From the NCBI RefSeq assembly GCF_001426375.1, contig NZ_LMEO01000012.1, positions 257,362 to 321,361 of the forward strand: 64,000 nt of DNA. Direction: 5' to 3'. Of this stretch, positions 17,288 to 26,267 are shown piece after piece. Made by a program: the position numbers and the translations under genes. Position 1 is the first letter of the stretch, and each line of letters opens with the position of its first letter. The notes under the pieces were generated by a model. That model saw nothing but the letters and a program-made list of their open reading frames with translations, ran no database searches and was not told the DNA's origin. This DNA comes from Paenibacillus sp. Root444D2. GTDB lineage: Bacteria > Bacillota > Bacilli > Paenibacillales > NBRC-103111.

Positions 17288-18829
17288 TTAGGCCTCTTCA
17301 AAAGGCTGCTTCATCTTAATAACCGTATGAATACGCAGCACAGCGGCAGCAACTTCTCCAGCCGCTTGCAGAGCGTGAATTTTCACATCCGCTGGATCCA
17401 CAATGCCTGCTTCTAAGAAGTCAGTTACTTGTCCGGTATCACAATCGATACCGAGACTGTCGGTTTCAAGCGCTATCTGCGCGGCCTTCAGCTCTTCAAC
17501 CTTCTCGAGCGGATTATATCCCGCATTGACAACAATCTGGGCCACCGGCTTACGAAGTGCCCCTGCGACAGCGGCAACTCCGAAGCCTTCCATGCCCTTC
17601 ATCGTCTCGCGAACGCGCTCGAGATCATGGGCGACCGCCATCTCCGCGGCGCCGCCTCCAGGCAAGTACCCGCCGCGCACGGCGGCTTGAACGGCTGACG
17701 CAGCATCCTTCGCGATGCGCGAGCGCTCATGCGCCGCTTCGCGTGTCGCGGCGCCGACGATCACGGTCACGTGCTGCTCGCCGTGACCGCGCGCTACGCG
17801 CACGCGCTCCAGCCGCTCGTCGTACGCGGCATAGCCCGCGTGCCCAAGGGCGGCGCCGAGCTCGGGTGCGCTCTTGCGCAGCGCCGTGCGCCGCACCGGC
17901 CTAGCGCCGGTGTGCTCGCTCAGCAGCTGCATGTCCCTGCGGGACAGTCGCTGCAGCACGATAATGCCATGGTCGGAGCAGAACTGCTCCGCCTCGGGGT
18001 CAACCCCGCGGTCTGATGCGATCAGACCGACGCCAAGCTCCAGCAGCGAGCCTAGGCTGCTGCGGAACTGCTCCCGCAGCTGCATGTAGCGCTGGAAGCC
18101 TGCCTCGGTGACCAGCGCTTCTTCGCTGACCGCCTCAGGCTCCAGAGCATCATGCAGCACGAGAATTCGAGCATCACGCAGCTCATGCTCGAGATGCAGG
18201 TTCATCGGCTTCTGGTTCAGCAGAATGCCGGTCCATACCTCGCTGCTCGCCTCTTCATGGGCGAGCACGCTGTCTGCGAAGCGGTAGCCGTCTTCGCGAA
18301 GCTTCGCCTCACCGACCGCTTCGGCGGCTTGAACGATGAGCTTTGCGATGTCCGCCTGCTCCCTACCGGCCGTGATAGCAATGCGTTTCAGCGCGCTATC
18401 ACCTAGACCGACAATTGCGCGGCTTCGGCTTTGTAAGCTTTTTACCGCAAGCTCGATGCCTTGCAGCATTCCGCTGACGACCTTAGCGACCGGTACGCCA
18501 CGTGTTACCTGAGCGACACCTTCCTGTACCAACGCTCCAGCAAGAACCGTTGCCGTCGTTGTACCGTCGCCGATTTGGCGCTGCTGGCTGCGTGCGACCT
18601 GAATCATTAACCTAGCCGCGGGATGGGTGACGTCCATTTTTTCCAAAATAGTTACACCATCATTGGTAATAATGACTTCACCCTGCCCGCCAACTAGCAT
18701 GGTATCGAGACCTTTGGGTCCAAGTGTCCCCTCGACCGCAGAACAAATCGCTCTTACGGCAGCAGCATTGTTGACCAGCGTAGAGTAACGTTCCTCACCC
18801 TCGCTATGAACTGTTTTCATTCCGCTCAT
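17288..18829 (-). CDS. group II/III (thermosome/TCP-1-like) chaperonin in the dnaK operon
   Basis: Archaeal-type chaperonin of about 513 residues, not GroEL. Marks: VEGTLGPKGLDTMLV (residues 34-46), TNDGVTILEKMDVTHPAARLM, the P-loop IGDGTTTATVLAG (86-98), PGGGAAEMAVAHDL, and the TCP-1 ending DFLEAGIVDPADVKIHALQAAGEVAAAVLRI. Bacterial members known as group III chaperonins (first studied in Carboxydothermus) sit in dnaK operons of some Firmicutes, exactly as here between hrcA and grpE. I use the ATG at 18829, which overlaps the hrcA stop (ATGA). The middle of the gene (about 17560-18150) is much richer in GC than its neighbours. Confidence 0.88.
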   Translation of the reverse strand: MSGMKTVHSEGEERYSTLVNNAAAVRAICSAVEGTLGPKGLDTMLVGGQGEVIITNDGVTILEKMDVTHPAARLMIQVARSQQRQIGDGTTTATVLAGALVQEGVAQVTRGVPVAKVVSGMLQGIELAVKSLQSRSRAIVGLGDSALKRIAITAGREQADIAKLIVQAAEAVGEAKLREDGYRFADSVLAHEEASSEVWTGILLNQKPMNLHLEHELRDARILVLHDALEPEAVSEEALVTEAGFQRYMQLREQFRSSLGSLLELGVGLIASDRGVDPEAEQFCSDHGIIVLQRLSRRDMQLLSEHTGARPVRRTALRKSAPELGAALGHAGYAAYDERLERVRVARGHGEQHVTVIVGAATREAAHERSRIAKDAASAVQAAVRGGYLPGGGAAEMAVAHDLERVRETMKGMEGFGVAAVAGALRKPVAQIVVNAGYNPLEKVEELKAAQIALETDSLGIDCDTGQVTDFLEAGIVDPADVKIHALQAAGEVAAAVLRIHTVIKMKQPFEEA

Positions 18830-19854
18830 TTGCCGTACCAACGCCCAAGAACGACTTCTAGATGCTTCGACAAATGTTCCATTAAGCTAATGACCCTGCC
18901 ATATTCCATTCGGGTAGGACCCAATATCCCTATTGTTCCAAGAGGTTTATCACCGATCGAATACGAGGCCGTTATTAAGCTGCAATTATTGATAGCTTCA
19001 ATACTATTTTCAGCACCAATTTTAATCTCAATGCCTTCATTTGACGATGTAAACAATTTGATGAGGGTGGGTGCTTCTTCCAATAGATCAAAGATGCTCT
19101 TGACCTTGTCAACATCCTTGAACTCGGGTTGGGTCAGCATATTCGTCATACCGCTTAGGAAGACGCGATCTTTCTCGTTACTTTGAAGCACGCTTTCCAC
19201 AACCGAAAGAAGCTCTTGATACCCGTTCACATATTTGCTTAACTCGCTCGAAATTTCATTGTAAAGCCTGGATTTAAACTCTATCAACGGTACATTTTTA
19301 AGCTTTGCATTCAGAATATTAACGACTTTCTCGATCTCAGACATCCGTATGCCTTCAGGGATGGAAACTGTTTTATTCTCCACATGACCCGTATTCATAA
19401 CAATAATGGCAACGGCCGTCGTCTCTGTAAGCGGGATAATCTGTAGGTGTTTCAGCGTTGTACTGAATACCTCAGGGCCAAGCACGATCGATGTATAATT
19501 CGTAAGACTGGAGAGCATTCCCGCAACGTGCTGGATCACACCTTCCATCTCTTGAATGCGTTCGGCAAAAGCACCCTTCATGGAGTCCAAATCGTTATTA
19601 TGCAAGGTACCATGTTGAAGCAAATGATCGACATAATAGCGATAACCTTTGTGCGAGGGTATACGACCTGCGGACGTATGGGGCTGCTCCAAATAACCCA
19701 TTTCTTCGAGATCAGACATCTCGTTACGGATCGTCGCCGGACTGAATCCGACATTGCCCCGCTTCGAAATACTTCGCGAACCAATTGGCTCTGCTGAACG
19801 AACATAATCATCAATGATAGCACTTAAAATCATGCGCTGACGCTCCGTCAACAT
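18826..19854 (-). CDS. hrcA: heat-inducible transcription repressor HrcA
   Basis: Repressor of class I heat-shock genes that binds CIRCE and needs chaperonin activity to stay folded. The winged-helix N-terminus is MLTERQRMILSAIIDDYVRSAEPIGSR with SPATIRNEMSDLEEMGYLEQPHTSAGRIPS, which is diagnostic; a C-terminal GAF-like dimer domain follows. ATG at 19854 is preceded by GAGGAGG; a frame extending nine codons upstream is unlikely. First gene of the operon, directly behind a perfect CIRCE, hence autoregulated. Confidence 0.96.
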   Translation of the reverse strand: MLTERQRMILSAIIDDYVRSAEPIGSRSISKRGNVGFSPATIRNEMSDLEEMGYLEQPHTSAGRIPSHKGYRYYVDHLLQHGTLHNNDLDSMKGAFAERIQEMEGVIQHVAGMLSSLTNYTSIVLGPEVFSTTLKHLQIIPLTETTAVAIIVMNTGHVENKTVSIPEGIRMSEIEKVVNILNAKLKNVPLIEFKSRLYNEISSELSKYVNGYQELLSVVESVLQSNEKDRVFLSGMTNMLTQPEFKDVDKVKSIFDLLEEAPTLIKLFTSSNEGIEIKIGAENSIEAINNCSLITASYSIGDKPLGTIGILGPTRMEYGRVISLMEHLSKHLEVVLGRWYGK

Positions 19855-19896
19855 AAGGTACCCCTCCTCTTCACAAATCACTATTTGCCACTTTCG

Positions 19897-19923
19897 TTAG
19901 CACTCGTATTTAGTGAGTGCTAA
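19897..19923. promoter_or_regulatory. CIRCE operator
   Basis: TTAGCACTC-N9-GAGTGCTAA is the exact CIRCE inverted repeat bound by HrcA. It lies 43 bases before the hrcA ATG and just downstream of the putative promoter, controlling hrcA, the chaperonin, grpE, dnaK and dnaJ. Confidence 0.97.
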
Positions 19924-19934
19924 ATCCTAATACA

Positions 19935-19964
19935 AAAATAACAGACCCTTAGGTCTGTTGTCAA
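19935..19964 (-). promoter_or_regulatory. sigma-A-type promoter of the hrcA operon, overlapping a hairpin
   Basis: On the minus strand TTGACA (19959-19964) and TATTTT (19935-19940) are 18 bases apart. The spacer is itself an inverted repeat, ACAGACC/GGTCTGT (19941-19958), followed by TATTTTTG, which could also terminate the upstream acetyltransferase gene. Confidence 0.55.
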
Positions 19965-19965
19965 G

Positions 19966-20523
19966 TCAATCCAAACGTTTAAGTACGGCGATTTCGTCGC
20001 AGCAATACTGTTTTTTGCAATGCATACAATCTTTCCAAACCTTCTCCGGGAAAATCTCTTTTGGCACGAGGGTAAAGCCGTTTTTTTGAAAAAAAGCAAC
20101 TTCATACGTGAGCGCCATCACTTTAATAATGCCTTGGCTCCTTGCCTCTTCAACTAAGAAGTTCACAAGTTTTCCGCCGATTCCTTGTCCCTTGTAGCCT
20201 TGGGTCATCCCAAGTGAGCGAATCTCAACAAGATCAGGCCCAAGTCGTGTAAGGGAGCCGCAGCCAATCAGCAAGCCATCCGATTCGGCGACAACGAAAG
20301 TGTCGATCTGCTCCTGCAGCATCTCTTTGCTCCGCGGCAGCATAATCCCCTGCTTGGCATAGCCTTGTATAATATCATGCAGCTTCTCGATATCACTTAT
20401 CGAAGCTTTTCTAACGGACACTGTAGTTGATAGACTCACTGTCATCCCACCAATCGCAACAAAATGCATAAAACCCACGCTAGCGCCACGACGGCTTTGC
20501 CGCTGATTCGCTTGTGGATTCAT
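19966..20523 (-). CDS. GNAT-family N-acetyltransferase, ArgA-like
   Basis: Single GNAT domain: VRKASISDIEKLHDIIQGYAKQG at the start, acetyl-CoA loop QGYKGQGIGGKLVNFLVEEA and FFQKNGFTLVPKE near the end. A cysteine-rich stretch CMHCKKQYCCDE follows, as in N-acetylglutamate synthase-like short GNATs, so an arginine-pathway role is plausible but not proven. The start is uncertain: ATGs also occur at 20469 and 20445, and the conserved domain begins after the latter. It lies between hemW and the heat-shock operon. Confidence 0.75.
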   Translation of the reverse strand: MNPQANQRQSRRGASVGFMHFVAIGGMTVSLSTTVSVRKASISDIEKLHDIIQGYAKQGIMLPRSKEMLQEQIDTFVVAESDGLLIGCGSLTRLGPDLVEIRSLGMTQGYKGQGIGGKLVNFLVEEARSQGIIKVMALTYEVAFFQKNGFTLVPKEIFPEKVWKDCMHCKKQYCCDEIAVLKRLD

Positions 20524-20597
20524 GTATAAATATACAATAAACCGTATATTTGCACAAGAGTTTTTTGCATCAAAACAGGTCTCTCTATGTTTCTCGC

Positions 20598-21749
20598 CTA
20601 GGCAAGGAACGAAGCAAAGACTTCGTTGCCAAGCAGGATGCCATGTTTGGACAATCGATACCCATCCGGTGTTTGTTCAAGCAGCTGTTTTCGCAGCCAG
20701 CCATTCAAGGTTTCCCCGAATTGTGATTCGATGGTAGTTCCGAATTGTTCGATAAAATCCGCATTCCGCACACCTTCGAGCAATCGCAAACCAACCATCA
20801 TGAAGTCTTCCATAGCTTCCTGCCGCGTTACCTCAAATTGTTCCATGATCGGTAAGCCTACCTTTGCAGCATCAATATAAGGTTGAATTCCCTTCACGTT
20901 CACATGACGCTGGCCATTCATATATCCATGAGCCCCTGCTCCGAGTCCATAGTAAGAACGATTGCGCCAATACATCGAGTTATGTCTGCTCTCTCGACCC
21001 GGTTTAGCGAAGTTGCTGATTTCATATTGCTTATAACCCGCTGCCTCTAACCTCTTCATGATGAGTTCGTACATATCGACTTCCTCATCCTCACTTGGAA
21101 GAGGCAGTTGATTCTTATTGAACAATGTGTGAAACAACGTATTCTCTTCTACTTTTAGGCTATAGATGGAGTAATGCTGCAGATCTAGAGATAAAGCCTC
21201 ATCCAATGTAGCCTGCATGATGTCCACGGTTTGTTTGGGAAGCCCGAACATCAAATCAATGGAAAGGTTATTGAATCCTAACTTTTTGGCATTCGCGATG
21301 CTTCGATGCACGTCATCTGTATTATGAATGCGCCCAATTGCGGCAAGCAAATCATTATTAAAAGATTGCACACCGAAACTGATCCGATTGACGCCGCCTT
21401 CTTTCATAACAGCCAGCTTATCTTCGTCCGTCGTTCCTGGGTTTGCTTCCATCGAAAACTCGATTTCAGCGCTATCTGCTGGAAAATACGTACGAACCAT
21501 GCGGAGAAACCGCTCCATTTGATCAGGAAGCAAAACAGTTGGTGTTCCCCCGCCCACGAAAATCGTTTCCACCTTGATCGGCGGATTATTCCTAACCGTA
21601 AGCTCCATCTCGCGCTCAAGCGCATCCAGATACTCCATAACGGGTTGGCCTTTGAGGACATAAGAGTTGAAATCACAATAATGGCATTTGTTTGTGCAAA
21701 ATGGGATATGAATATACACAGCTGTTGGGGCCGTATAGGTAACTAACAT
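20598..21749 (-). CDS. hemW: radical-SAM heme chaperone HemW
   Basis: HemN-like radical-SAM protein that carries heme to target proteins; often annotated as oxygen-independent coproporphyrinogen oxidase. YIHIPFCTNKCHYCDF has the three cluster cysteines (18, 22, 25) without the fourth cysteine typical of true HemN, and the protein is short (383 residues). GGGTPTVL, SMEANPGT and GVNRISFGVQSFN follow, then a HemN C-terminal domain. In Bacillus it also follows lepA and precedes hrcA, as here. Confidence 0.92.
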   Translation of the reverse strand: MLVTYTAPTAVYIHIPFCTNKCHYCDFNSYVLKGQPVMEYLDALEREMELTVRNNPPIKVETIFVGGGTPTVLLPDQMERFLRMVRTYFPADSAEIEFSMEANPGTTDEDKLAVMKEGGVNRISFGVQSFNNDLLAAIGRIHNTDDVHRSIANAKKLGFNNLSIDLMFGLPKQTVDIMQATLDEALSLDLQHYSIYSLKVEENTLFHTLFNKNQLPLPSEDEEVDMYELIMKRLEAAGYKQYEISNFAKPGRESRHNSMYWRNRSYYGLGAGAHGYMNGQRHVNVKGIQPYIDAAKVGLPIMEQFEVTRQEAMEDFMMVGLRLLEGVRNADFIEQFGTTIESQFGETLNGWLRKQLLEQTPDGYRLSKHGILLGNEVFASFLA

Positions 21750-21769
21750 AGGGGTATTTCCTTTCTATT

Positions 21770-21833
21770 GAGAAAACCTCTATCGAGGCAATTCAAGGAT
21801 GAGCGACCGCGTTTAGAGGTGGGTTTTATCGCC
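21770..21833. repeat. 64-bp intergenic repeat, copy B
   Basis: Second copy of the element at 3781-3843, same orientation, between lepA and hemW. The outer arms AAAACCTCTA and TAGAGGTGGGTTTT are conserved; the inner arms are less complementary than in copy A. Confidence 0.6.
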
Positions 21834-21837
21834 AATA

Positions 21838-21925
21838 AGAAAGCAGTTTTCGGGAACCGAAAACTTATACTTTCTTATGTGGTAAGAAAAAGCCAAGGGG
21901 CAGAGTTACTCTGCCACCCCAGCTT
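21838..21925 (-). terminator. two hairpins downstream of lepA
   Basis: AAGAAAGCAGTTTTCGG pairs with CCGAAAACTTATACTTTCTT (21838-21876), and GGGGCAGAGT pairs with ACTCTGCCACCCC (21897-21920). Either could end or protect the lepA message; U-tracts are weak. Confidence 0.4.
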
Positions 21926-21963
21926 CTCATTCATTTCGATCTATTCTTCGATTTCATTTCAAT

Positions 21964-23778
21964 CTATTCGTCGATTTTGAGAACAGCCATGAACGCTTCT
22001 TGCGGCACTTCTACGCTGCCGACTTGCTTCATGCGTTTCTTACCTTCTTTTTGCTTATCGAGGAGCTTACGTTTCCTTGAAATGTCACCGCCATAACATT
22101 TGGCGAGTACGTTTTTACGCATCGCTTTAACCGTCTCACGCGCAACGATCTTCTGTCCAATCGCCGCTTGAATCGGCACTTCGAACATTTGCCGAGGAAT
22201 CAGTTCCTTCAGCTTATCACAAATGATTTTGCCGCGATGATACGCAGTATCACGGTGAACAATGAAGGAGAGAGCATCCACTTGCTCGGCATTCAAAAGA
22301 ATGTCCATTTTCACGAGATTCGATTTCTTGTAGCCGGATATTTCATAGTCAAATGAAGCATAGCCCTTTGTTCTTGACTTCAACATATCGAAGAAATCAT
22401 ATACGATCTCGGATAACGGAATTTCGTACGTTAATGTCACACGGTTGGTATCCAGATATTCCATGTTCAAATATTCACCGCGTTTGCCTTGGCAAAGCTC
22501 CATAATCGTTCCTACGTAATCATTCGGAACAATAACCGATGCTTTGACATATGGCTCTTCAACGAAGTCAATACGTTGTGGATCTGGGTAATTCGATGGA
22601 TTATCGATTTCCATTACATCGCCATTCGTCAATGTGATGCGATATATAACGCTTGGCGCCGTCGTAATTAACGGAATATTGAACTCACGCTCAATCCGCT
22701 CCTGAATAATTTCCATGTGCAGCAGACCCAAGAAACCACAGCGGAAGCCAAAGCCTAGCGCTGTAGATGTTTCCGGTTCAAAACGCAGAGAAGCATCATT
22801 CAGCTCCAGCTTCTGCAAAGCTTCACGCAGATCGTTGTAATCCGTTGTTTCGATCGGATACAGTCCGCAGAACACCATCGGGTTGATCCGGCGATAGCCT
22901 GGCAATGCTTCAGGCGCCGGGCGATCCGCTTCGGTAACCGTGTCACCGACTCGTGTATCCCCTACATTTTTGATACCGGCAACAACGAATCCAACATCTC
23001 CAACCTCAAGGGAAGGAACGGATGACATTCTCGGTTTGAAAGCCCCGACTTCAATGACTTCAAACACCTTGTTCGTCGCCATCATTTTGATTTTGGAGCC
23101 CGCTTTGATCGAACCATCTACGACACGCACATAAACGATTACGCCTTTGTAGCTATCGTAATGGGAATCGAAGATCAATGCTTTCAACGGATTGTCCGGA
23201 TTTCCTTGCGGAGCCGGCACTTTCTCACAAATTTGCTCGATGATCTCTTTAATCCCAATACCGGCTTTCGCGGAAGCATGAACAGCCTCGCTAGCATCGA
23301 GTCCGATAACGTCCTCGATTTCCTGCTTCACTTTGTCAGGATCAGCACTAGGTAGATCGATTTTATTGATAACAGGTAAAATTTCTAAATTATTTTCCAA
23401 TGCCAGGTATACGTTGGCAAGCGTTTGCGCTTCGATACCTTGTGCAGCGTCTACAACAAGCAGAGCGCCTTCACACGCTGCAAGGCTTCGGGATACTTCG
23501 TATGTAAAGTCTACATGTCCCGGTGTATCAATTAAATTAAGAATATAATCGATGCCATTGTCAGCACGATAAGCTAATCTAACCGCCTGAAGTTTAATCG
23601 TAATTCCGCGTTCCCGCTCCAAATCCATCTGGTCCAGCACTTGCTCCTGCATCTCACGCGATGATAACGCGCCCGTATATTCCAATATGCGGTCGGCAAG
23701 TGTTGACTTGCCATGATCGATATGAGCGATAATTGAAAAGTTGCGAATTCTTTGTTGTCTTTCTCGAATGTCCGTCAT
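21964..23778 (-). CDS. lepA: elongation factor 4 (back-translocating GTPase)
   Basis: Ribosome-bound GTPase LepA/EF4. G1 [16 protein letters not shown]2 RERGITIK, G3 DTPGHVDF and G4 NKIDLPSAD are all present, followed by domains II, III and V and the LepA-specific C-terminal domain ([27 protein letters not shown]). 604 residues is normal. The lepA-hemW-hrcA order is the Bacillus one. Confidence 0.97.
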   Translation of the reverse strand: MTDIRERQQRIRNFSIIAHIDHGKSTLADRILEYTGALSSREMQEQVLDQMDLERERGITIKLQAVRLAYRADNGIDYILNLIDTPGHVDFTYEVSRSLAACEGALLVVDAAQGIEAQTLANVYLALENNLEILPVINKIDLPSADPDKVKQEIEDVIGLDASEAVHASAKAGIGIKEIIEQICEKVPAPQGNPDNPLKALIFDSHYDSYKGVIVYVRVVDGSIKAGSKIKMMATNKVFEVIEVGAFKPRMSSVPSLEVGDVGFVVAGIKNVGDTRVGDTVTEADRPAPEALPGYRRINPMVFCGLYPIETTDYNDLREALQKLELNDASLRFEPETSTALGFGFRCGFLGLLHMEIIQERIEREFNIPLITTAPSVIYRITLTNGDVMEIDNPSNYPDPQRIDFVEEPYVKASVIVPNDYVGTIMELCQGKRGEYLNMEYLDTNRVTLTYEIPLSEIVYDFFDMLKSRTKGYASFDYEISGYKKSNLVKMDILLNAEQVDALSFIVHRDTAYHRGKIICDKLKELIPRQMFEVPIQAAIGQKIVARETVKAMRKNVLAKCYGGDISRKRKLLDKQKEGKKRMKQVGSVEVPQEAFMAVLKIDE

Positions 23779-23852
23779 GCTAAAGACTAACCCCCACTAC
23801 ATGCAAATAATTTTCATTATAGCAGTTGTGGGAAGTTGCAGCAATGTACCCC

Positions 23853-24248
23853 TTAACCTTTCCCTAAGATGGCATCAAATATAGACACGAATAACTTAAT
23901 TCCATGATGTGAAGCAATCTGCAGAAAGTCCCCTAATTTATTCCCAACGTGATTCAATGAATTATCGTGATCAGCAACCGGTTCGGTCTTCTTTTCAGCC
24001 TCTGGCTTCGCGGCAGTCTTAGCTTTCGCAGCTGCATCTCCTTTGGCCGCCCCAGTTGGTGACGCCTTAACTGTGGACACTTTCACAGGTGGCGTCTTGA
24101 CATCTGACTCCTGTGCAGTTTTGGAGGATGGCTGAGGTCCTTGTATGCGTTCCATCCCGCTCGACGCCAAGCTGACTCCGAATAAAATACAGAACAACAG
24201 CAAGAGTCCAAACAAGCCTACTTTCATATAAAAATGCCTCAGCCTCAT
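23853..24248 (-). CDS. yqxA: YqxA-like sporulation-locus membrane protein
   Basis: 131 residues: an N-terminal membrane anchor (GLFGLLLLFCILFGVSLASS, about residues 11-30), a low-complexity Ala/Lys/Pro linker (50-95) and a short hydrophobic C-terminal segment (LGDFLQIASHHGIKLFVSIFDAIL). Its place between spoIIP and lepA is that of B. subtilis yqxA, and the DUF3679 character fits. The function is unknown. Its leader carries the two-hairpin element ending at AGGAGG. Confidence 0.75.
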   Translation of the reverse strand: MRLRHFYMKVGLFGLLLLFCILFGVSLASSGMERIQGPQPSSKTAQESDVKTPPVKVSTVKASPTGAAKGDAAAKAKTAAKPEAEKKTEPVADHDNSLNHVGNKLGDFLQIASHHGIKLFVSIFDAILGKG

Positions 24249-24257
24249 TTTGATATC

Positions 24258-24320
24258 CTCCTTAGAGTTTTCGTAAGAAAACTGGCATCGTAAGCTTTAA
24301 CTGAGTTTTGCAATAGCAAA
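24258..24320 (-). repeat. two-hairpin leader element, copy 1 (before yqxA)
   Basis: On the minus strand: hairpin GTTTTGC-TATT-GCAAAAC, then GCTTACGATG, then hairpin AGTTTTC-TTAC-GAAAACT, then CTAAGGAGG, the ribosome site of yqxA. Copies with the same order lie before comEA (41222-41298) and moxR (56766-56833). The first hairpin may also end the spoIIP transcript. Confidence 0.7.
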
Positions 24321-24327
24321 ACGAATT

Positions 24328-25557
24328 CTATGACTGCTTAGGGGTAATAACCGGCGCATCCACTTTCTTCGCGTTCAAAATCACCTCTGAAATAGCTTCT
24401 GCCAACCAATCTGTGGTTCGATAGCACTCTTCGAGTGAATTGTACGGACCGCCGACCTCAATTAATATATTATTAGGCGAAAAGTTCTGATTATATAATC
24501 CGTTGCCTTCACTGGCTTCTTTTGCATGAATTCCTTTGGATATACCGGGATGCTTGGCTTCTAACGCTTGATGAATTTTGCTTGCGAATTCCTCGTTCTT
24601 TTTCCAATTCGGATTCTTACCGCCGATGATGAAATACACCTGGGCATAATCTTTGCCGTCGAAGGTTGCGGTCGTTTTATTGCGAGCAGCGGAATCCCGA
24701 TGAATATCGAAGTAATATTGCAAATCCGGATGTGAAACAGCAGCTTCCTGTAACGTTTTCAAGGAATATTTGTAGGAATACGGATATTCGAAATTTTTGA
24801 CTGTACTTGGATAGACCGTCTTGGAATGTACGGCACCGATGCCGTCCTTTTCCAAATTTTGAGCTAATCTTTGACCTACGGAAATGATATTCACCTTATC
24901 GCTATAAGCCTTGTCAGGATCCGTAACACCTCTTAGCTCCGGCAAAAATGACTCATTGCTGTGTGTTTGATAAATGAAAGCTATATTATCCCCCGCGGTT
25001 CTTGGCGGTTGTCCCGTTGGGTTTGTGATCGCAGCGGCACCACCCGCAGGTGAGGGTTCTGGTGATGGAGGAAGCTGAGGATTCCTCGCCTCTGCCTCTA
25101 GATCCTGAGAGTTTGGACTGTAATCAATAGGATCACTGGGATTCGTTTCTGTCCCTTTTACCAAGACCGTCGTTTTATTCGCATCCATACCAGGAACTTC
25201 ACTAGCCACAAGGCTTTTGGGATCGCTCGGATTAATGTCCGTCATGAACTGAAAAGCGAAATGAAACACATTATGCTGAGAAAATGTAAATTTCTTCTGA
25301 TCTTTATGTAGATGAGGCACTTCCATGCCCAGCATATCGATAAAAAATTGATTCGTGACGGATGCAGCTAAGCTCTTCATAGAAGATACTGGCGAAGTAG
25401 TCATAACTCTATTCTGCAAGAAGCCGCCTAGGCCAATAAGAACAAAAAGAGCTAATGTGCCGAAGCTGAGTATAAAAAAAGTTTTCCCGACGGAACTTGC
25501 GCTCTGAAACGTTTTCCGAACATGGCTGAGATTCAATGTAGCTGATGTCCATTTCAT
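24328..25557 (-). CDS. spoIIP: stage II sporulation protein P
   Basis: Peptidoglycan amidase/endopeptidase of the SpoIID-SpoIIM-SpoIIP engulfment machine. An N-terminal membrane anchor (FFILSFGTLALFVLIGLGGF, residues 27-46) is followed by a linker and the catalytic domain from about 190: FIYQTHSNESFLPE (zinc-binding His and Glu), YYFDIHRDSAARN, and NILIEVGGPYNSLEEC near the end. 409 residues is normal. In Bacillus gpr is directly upstream; here the TIR unit lies between. Confidence 0.95.
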   Translation of the reverse strand: MKWTSATLNLSHVRKTFQSASSVGKTFFILSFGTLALFVLIGLGGFLQNRVMTTSPVSSMKSLAASVTNQFFIDMLGMEVPHLHKDQKKFTFSQHNVFHFAFQFMTDINPSDPKSLVASEVPGMDANKTTVLVKGTETNPSDPIDYSPNSQDLEAEARNPQLPPSPEPSPAGGAAAITNPTGQPPRTAGDNIAFIYQTHSNESFLPELRGVTDPDKAYSDKVNIISVGQRLAQNLEKDGIGAVHSKTVYPSTVKNFEYPYSYKYSLKTLQEAAVSHPDLQYYFDIHRDSAARNKTTATFDGKDYAQVYFIIGGKNPNWKKNEEFASKIHQALEAKHPGISKGIHAKEASEGNGLYNQNFSPNNILIEVGGPYNSLEECYRTTDWLAEAISEVILNAKKVDAPVITPKQS

Positions 25558-25733
25558 AGTTTGATTCCTCCTAATCTATCTTACTTCAATCTATGAAACG
25601 AGCTCCGTCGATAGAACCCGAAACACTAGAATTTTTCTGATAGAGAGAAAAAGAAACGCAAATAGACCTGAGACGCTGCTCAGGCTCTTTCTTCAGTCGA
25701 TCCACTTCAAATTCACCTGTAGCCTCATGAATG

Positions 25734-25909
25734 GGAACGTAGATACCTTATTTGGGGCTAAATTGGTCTTTTTCATGTCTAGGCGGAACGACAATCTCTT
25801 ATTCCTCCTTCGAGCGCAGTAAATCAGCCAAAAATGGCAAAATAACGCTTCTACGTTCCTCTACTTACCTAAAAGTGCAGTTATTTGATAAATAGCGTAT
25901 CGTAGTTCC
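25734..25909. repeat. four 20-bp GGAAC motifs, two direct and two inverted, in the 25558-26054 gap
   Basis: Forward GGAACGTAGATACCTTATTT (25734-25753) and a diverged copy at 25784-25803 face GGAACGTAGAAGCGTTATTT (minus, 25839-25859) and GGAACTACGATACGCTATTT (minus, 25890-25909). The arrangement forms a large inverted repeat between spoIIP and the TIR unit. A small CCTGAG/CTCAGG hairpin lies at about 25667-25684. No gene is visible in 25558-26054. Confidence 0.6.
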
Positions 25910-26057
25910 CCTTGGATCGACTTCTTGCGCCTGAACCCTTGAGTAATTATAATCCCCCCCATGTCTCGGGTCCGAAAAAGCTGTTACTTGTATCATTACT
26001 TAGTAGTCAGTAGTAATCGCGGGTTAAGCTAAATAGTAATATTACGCATATACGCAA

Positions 26058-26083
26058 AAAAGAACCCCATATGGGGTTCTTAA
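26058..26083 (-). terminator. terminator of the TIR operon
   Basis: AAGAACCCCATATGGGGTTCTT is a perfect palindrome followed on the minus strand by TTTT-rich sequence (TTCTTTTTTGCG), a standard intrinsic terminator 17 bases after the stop of the small coupled gene. Confidence 0.85.
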
Positions 26084-26099
26084 GTTTATCCTATTCATG

Positions 26100-26267
26100 C
26101 TACGCGAGGGATTCGAAATCAAATGACCCTTTGGCCACAATCGTTACCCCACTCGTTTTGTTCAGAACAGTAGGTCCGTTATATAATTTGAGCAGCGACT
26201 TGTCACTCGGTTTATGTTTATGGTCTGTGGTTGGTCGGTTACGAACTTTCTTCATGTGCTTCAGCAT
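26100..26267 (-). CDS. 55-residue protein coupled to the TIR genes
   Basis: Unrecognised small protein: a basic, His-rich N-terminus (MLKHMKKVRNRPTTDHKHKP) and a C-terminal half that looks folded (LKLYNGPTVLNKTSGVTIVA, then a short acidic end). Reasons to call it a gene: its ATG (26267) lies inside the end of the upstream TIR gene with AGGAAGGA six bases before it, the frame overlaps that gene by 29 bases, and an intrinsic terminator follows its stop. There is no membrane segment. It could be a regulator, inhibitor or partner of the two TIR proteins; this is inference only. A second in-frame ATG is at 26255. Confidence 0.6.
   Translation of the reverse strand: MLKHMKKVRNRPTTDHKHKPSDKSLLKLYNGPTVLNKTSGVTIVAKGSFDFESLA

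Noticed and set aside
17557..17904. Arg-rich frames opposite the chaperonin
   Set aside because: Antisense shadows caused by high GC; no homology and no start signals.
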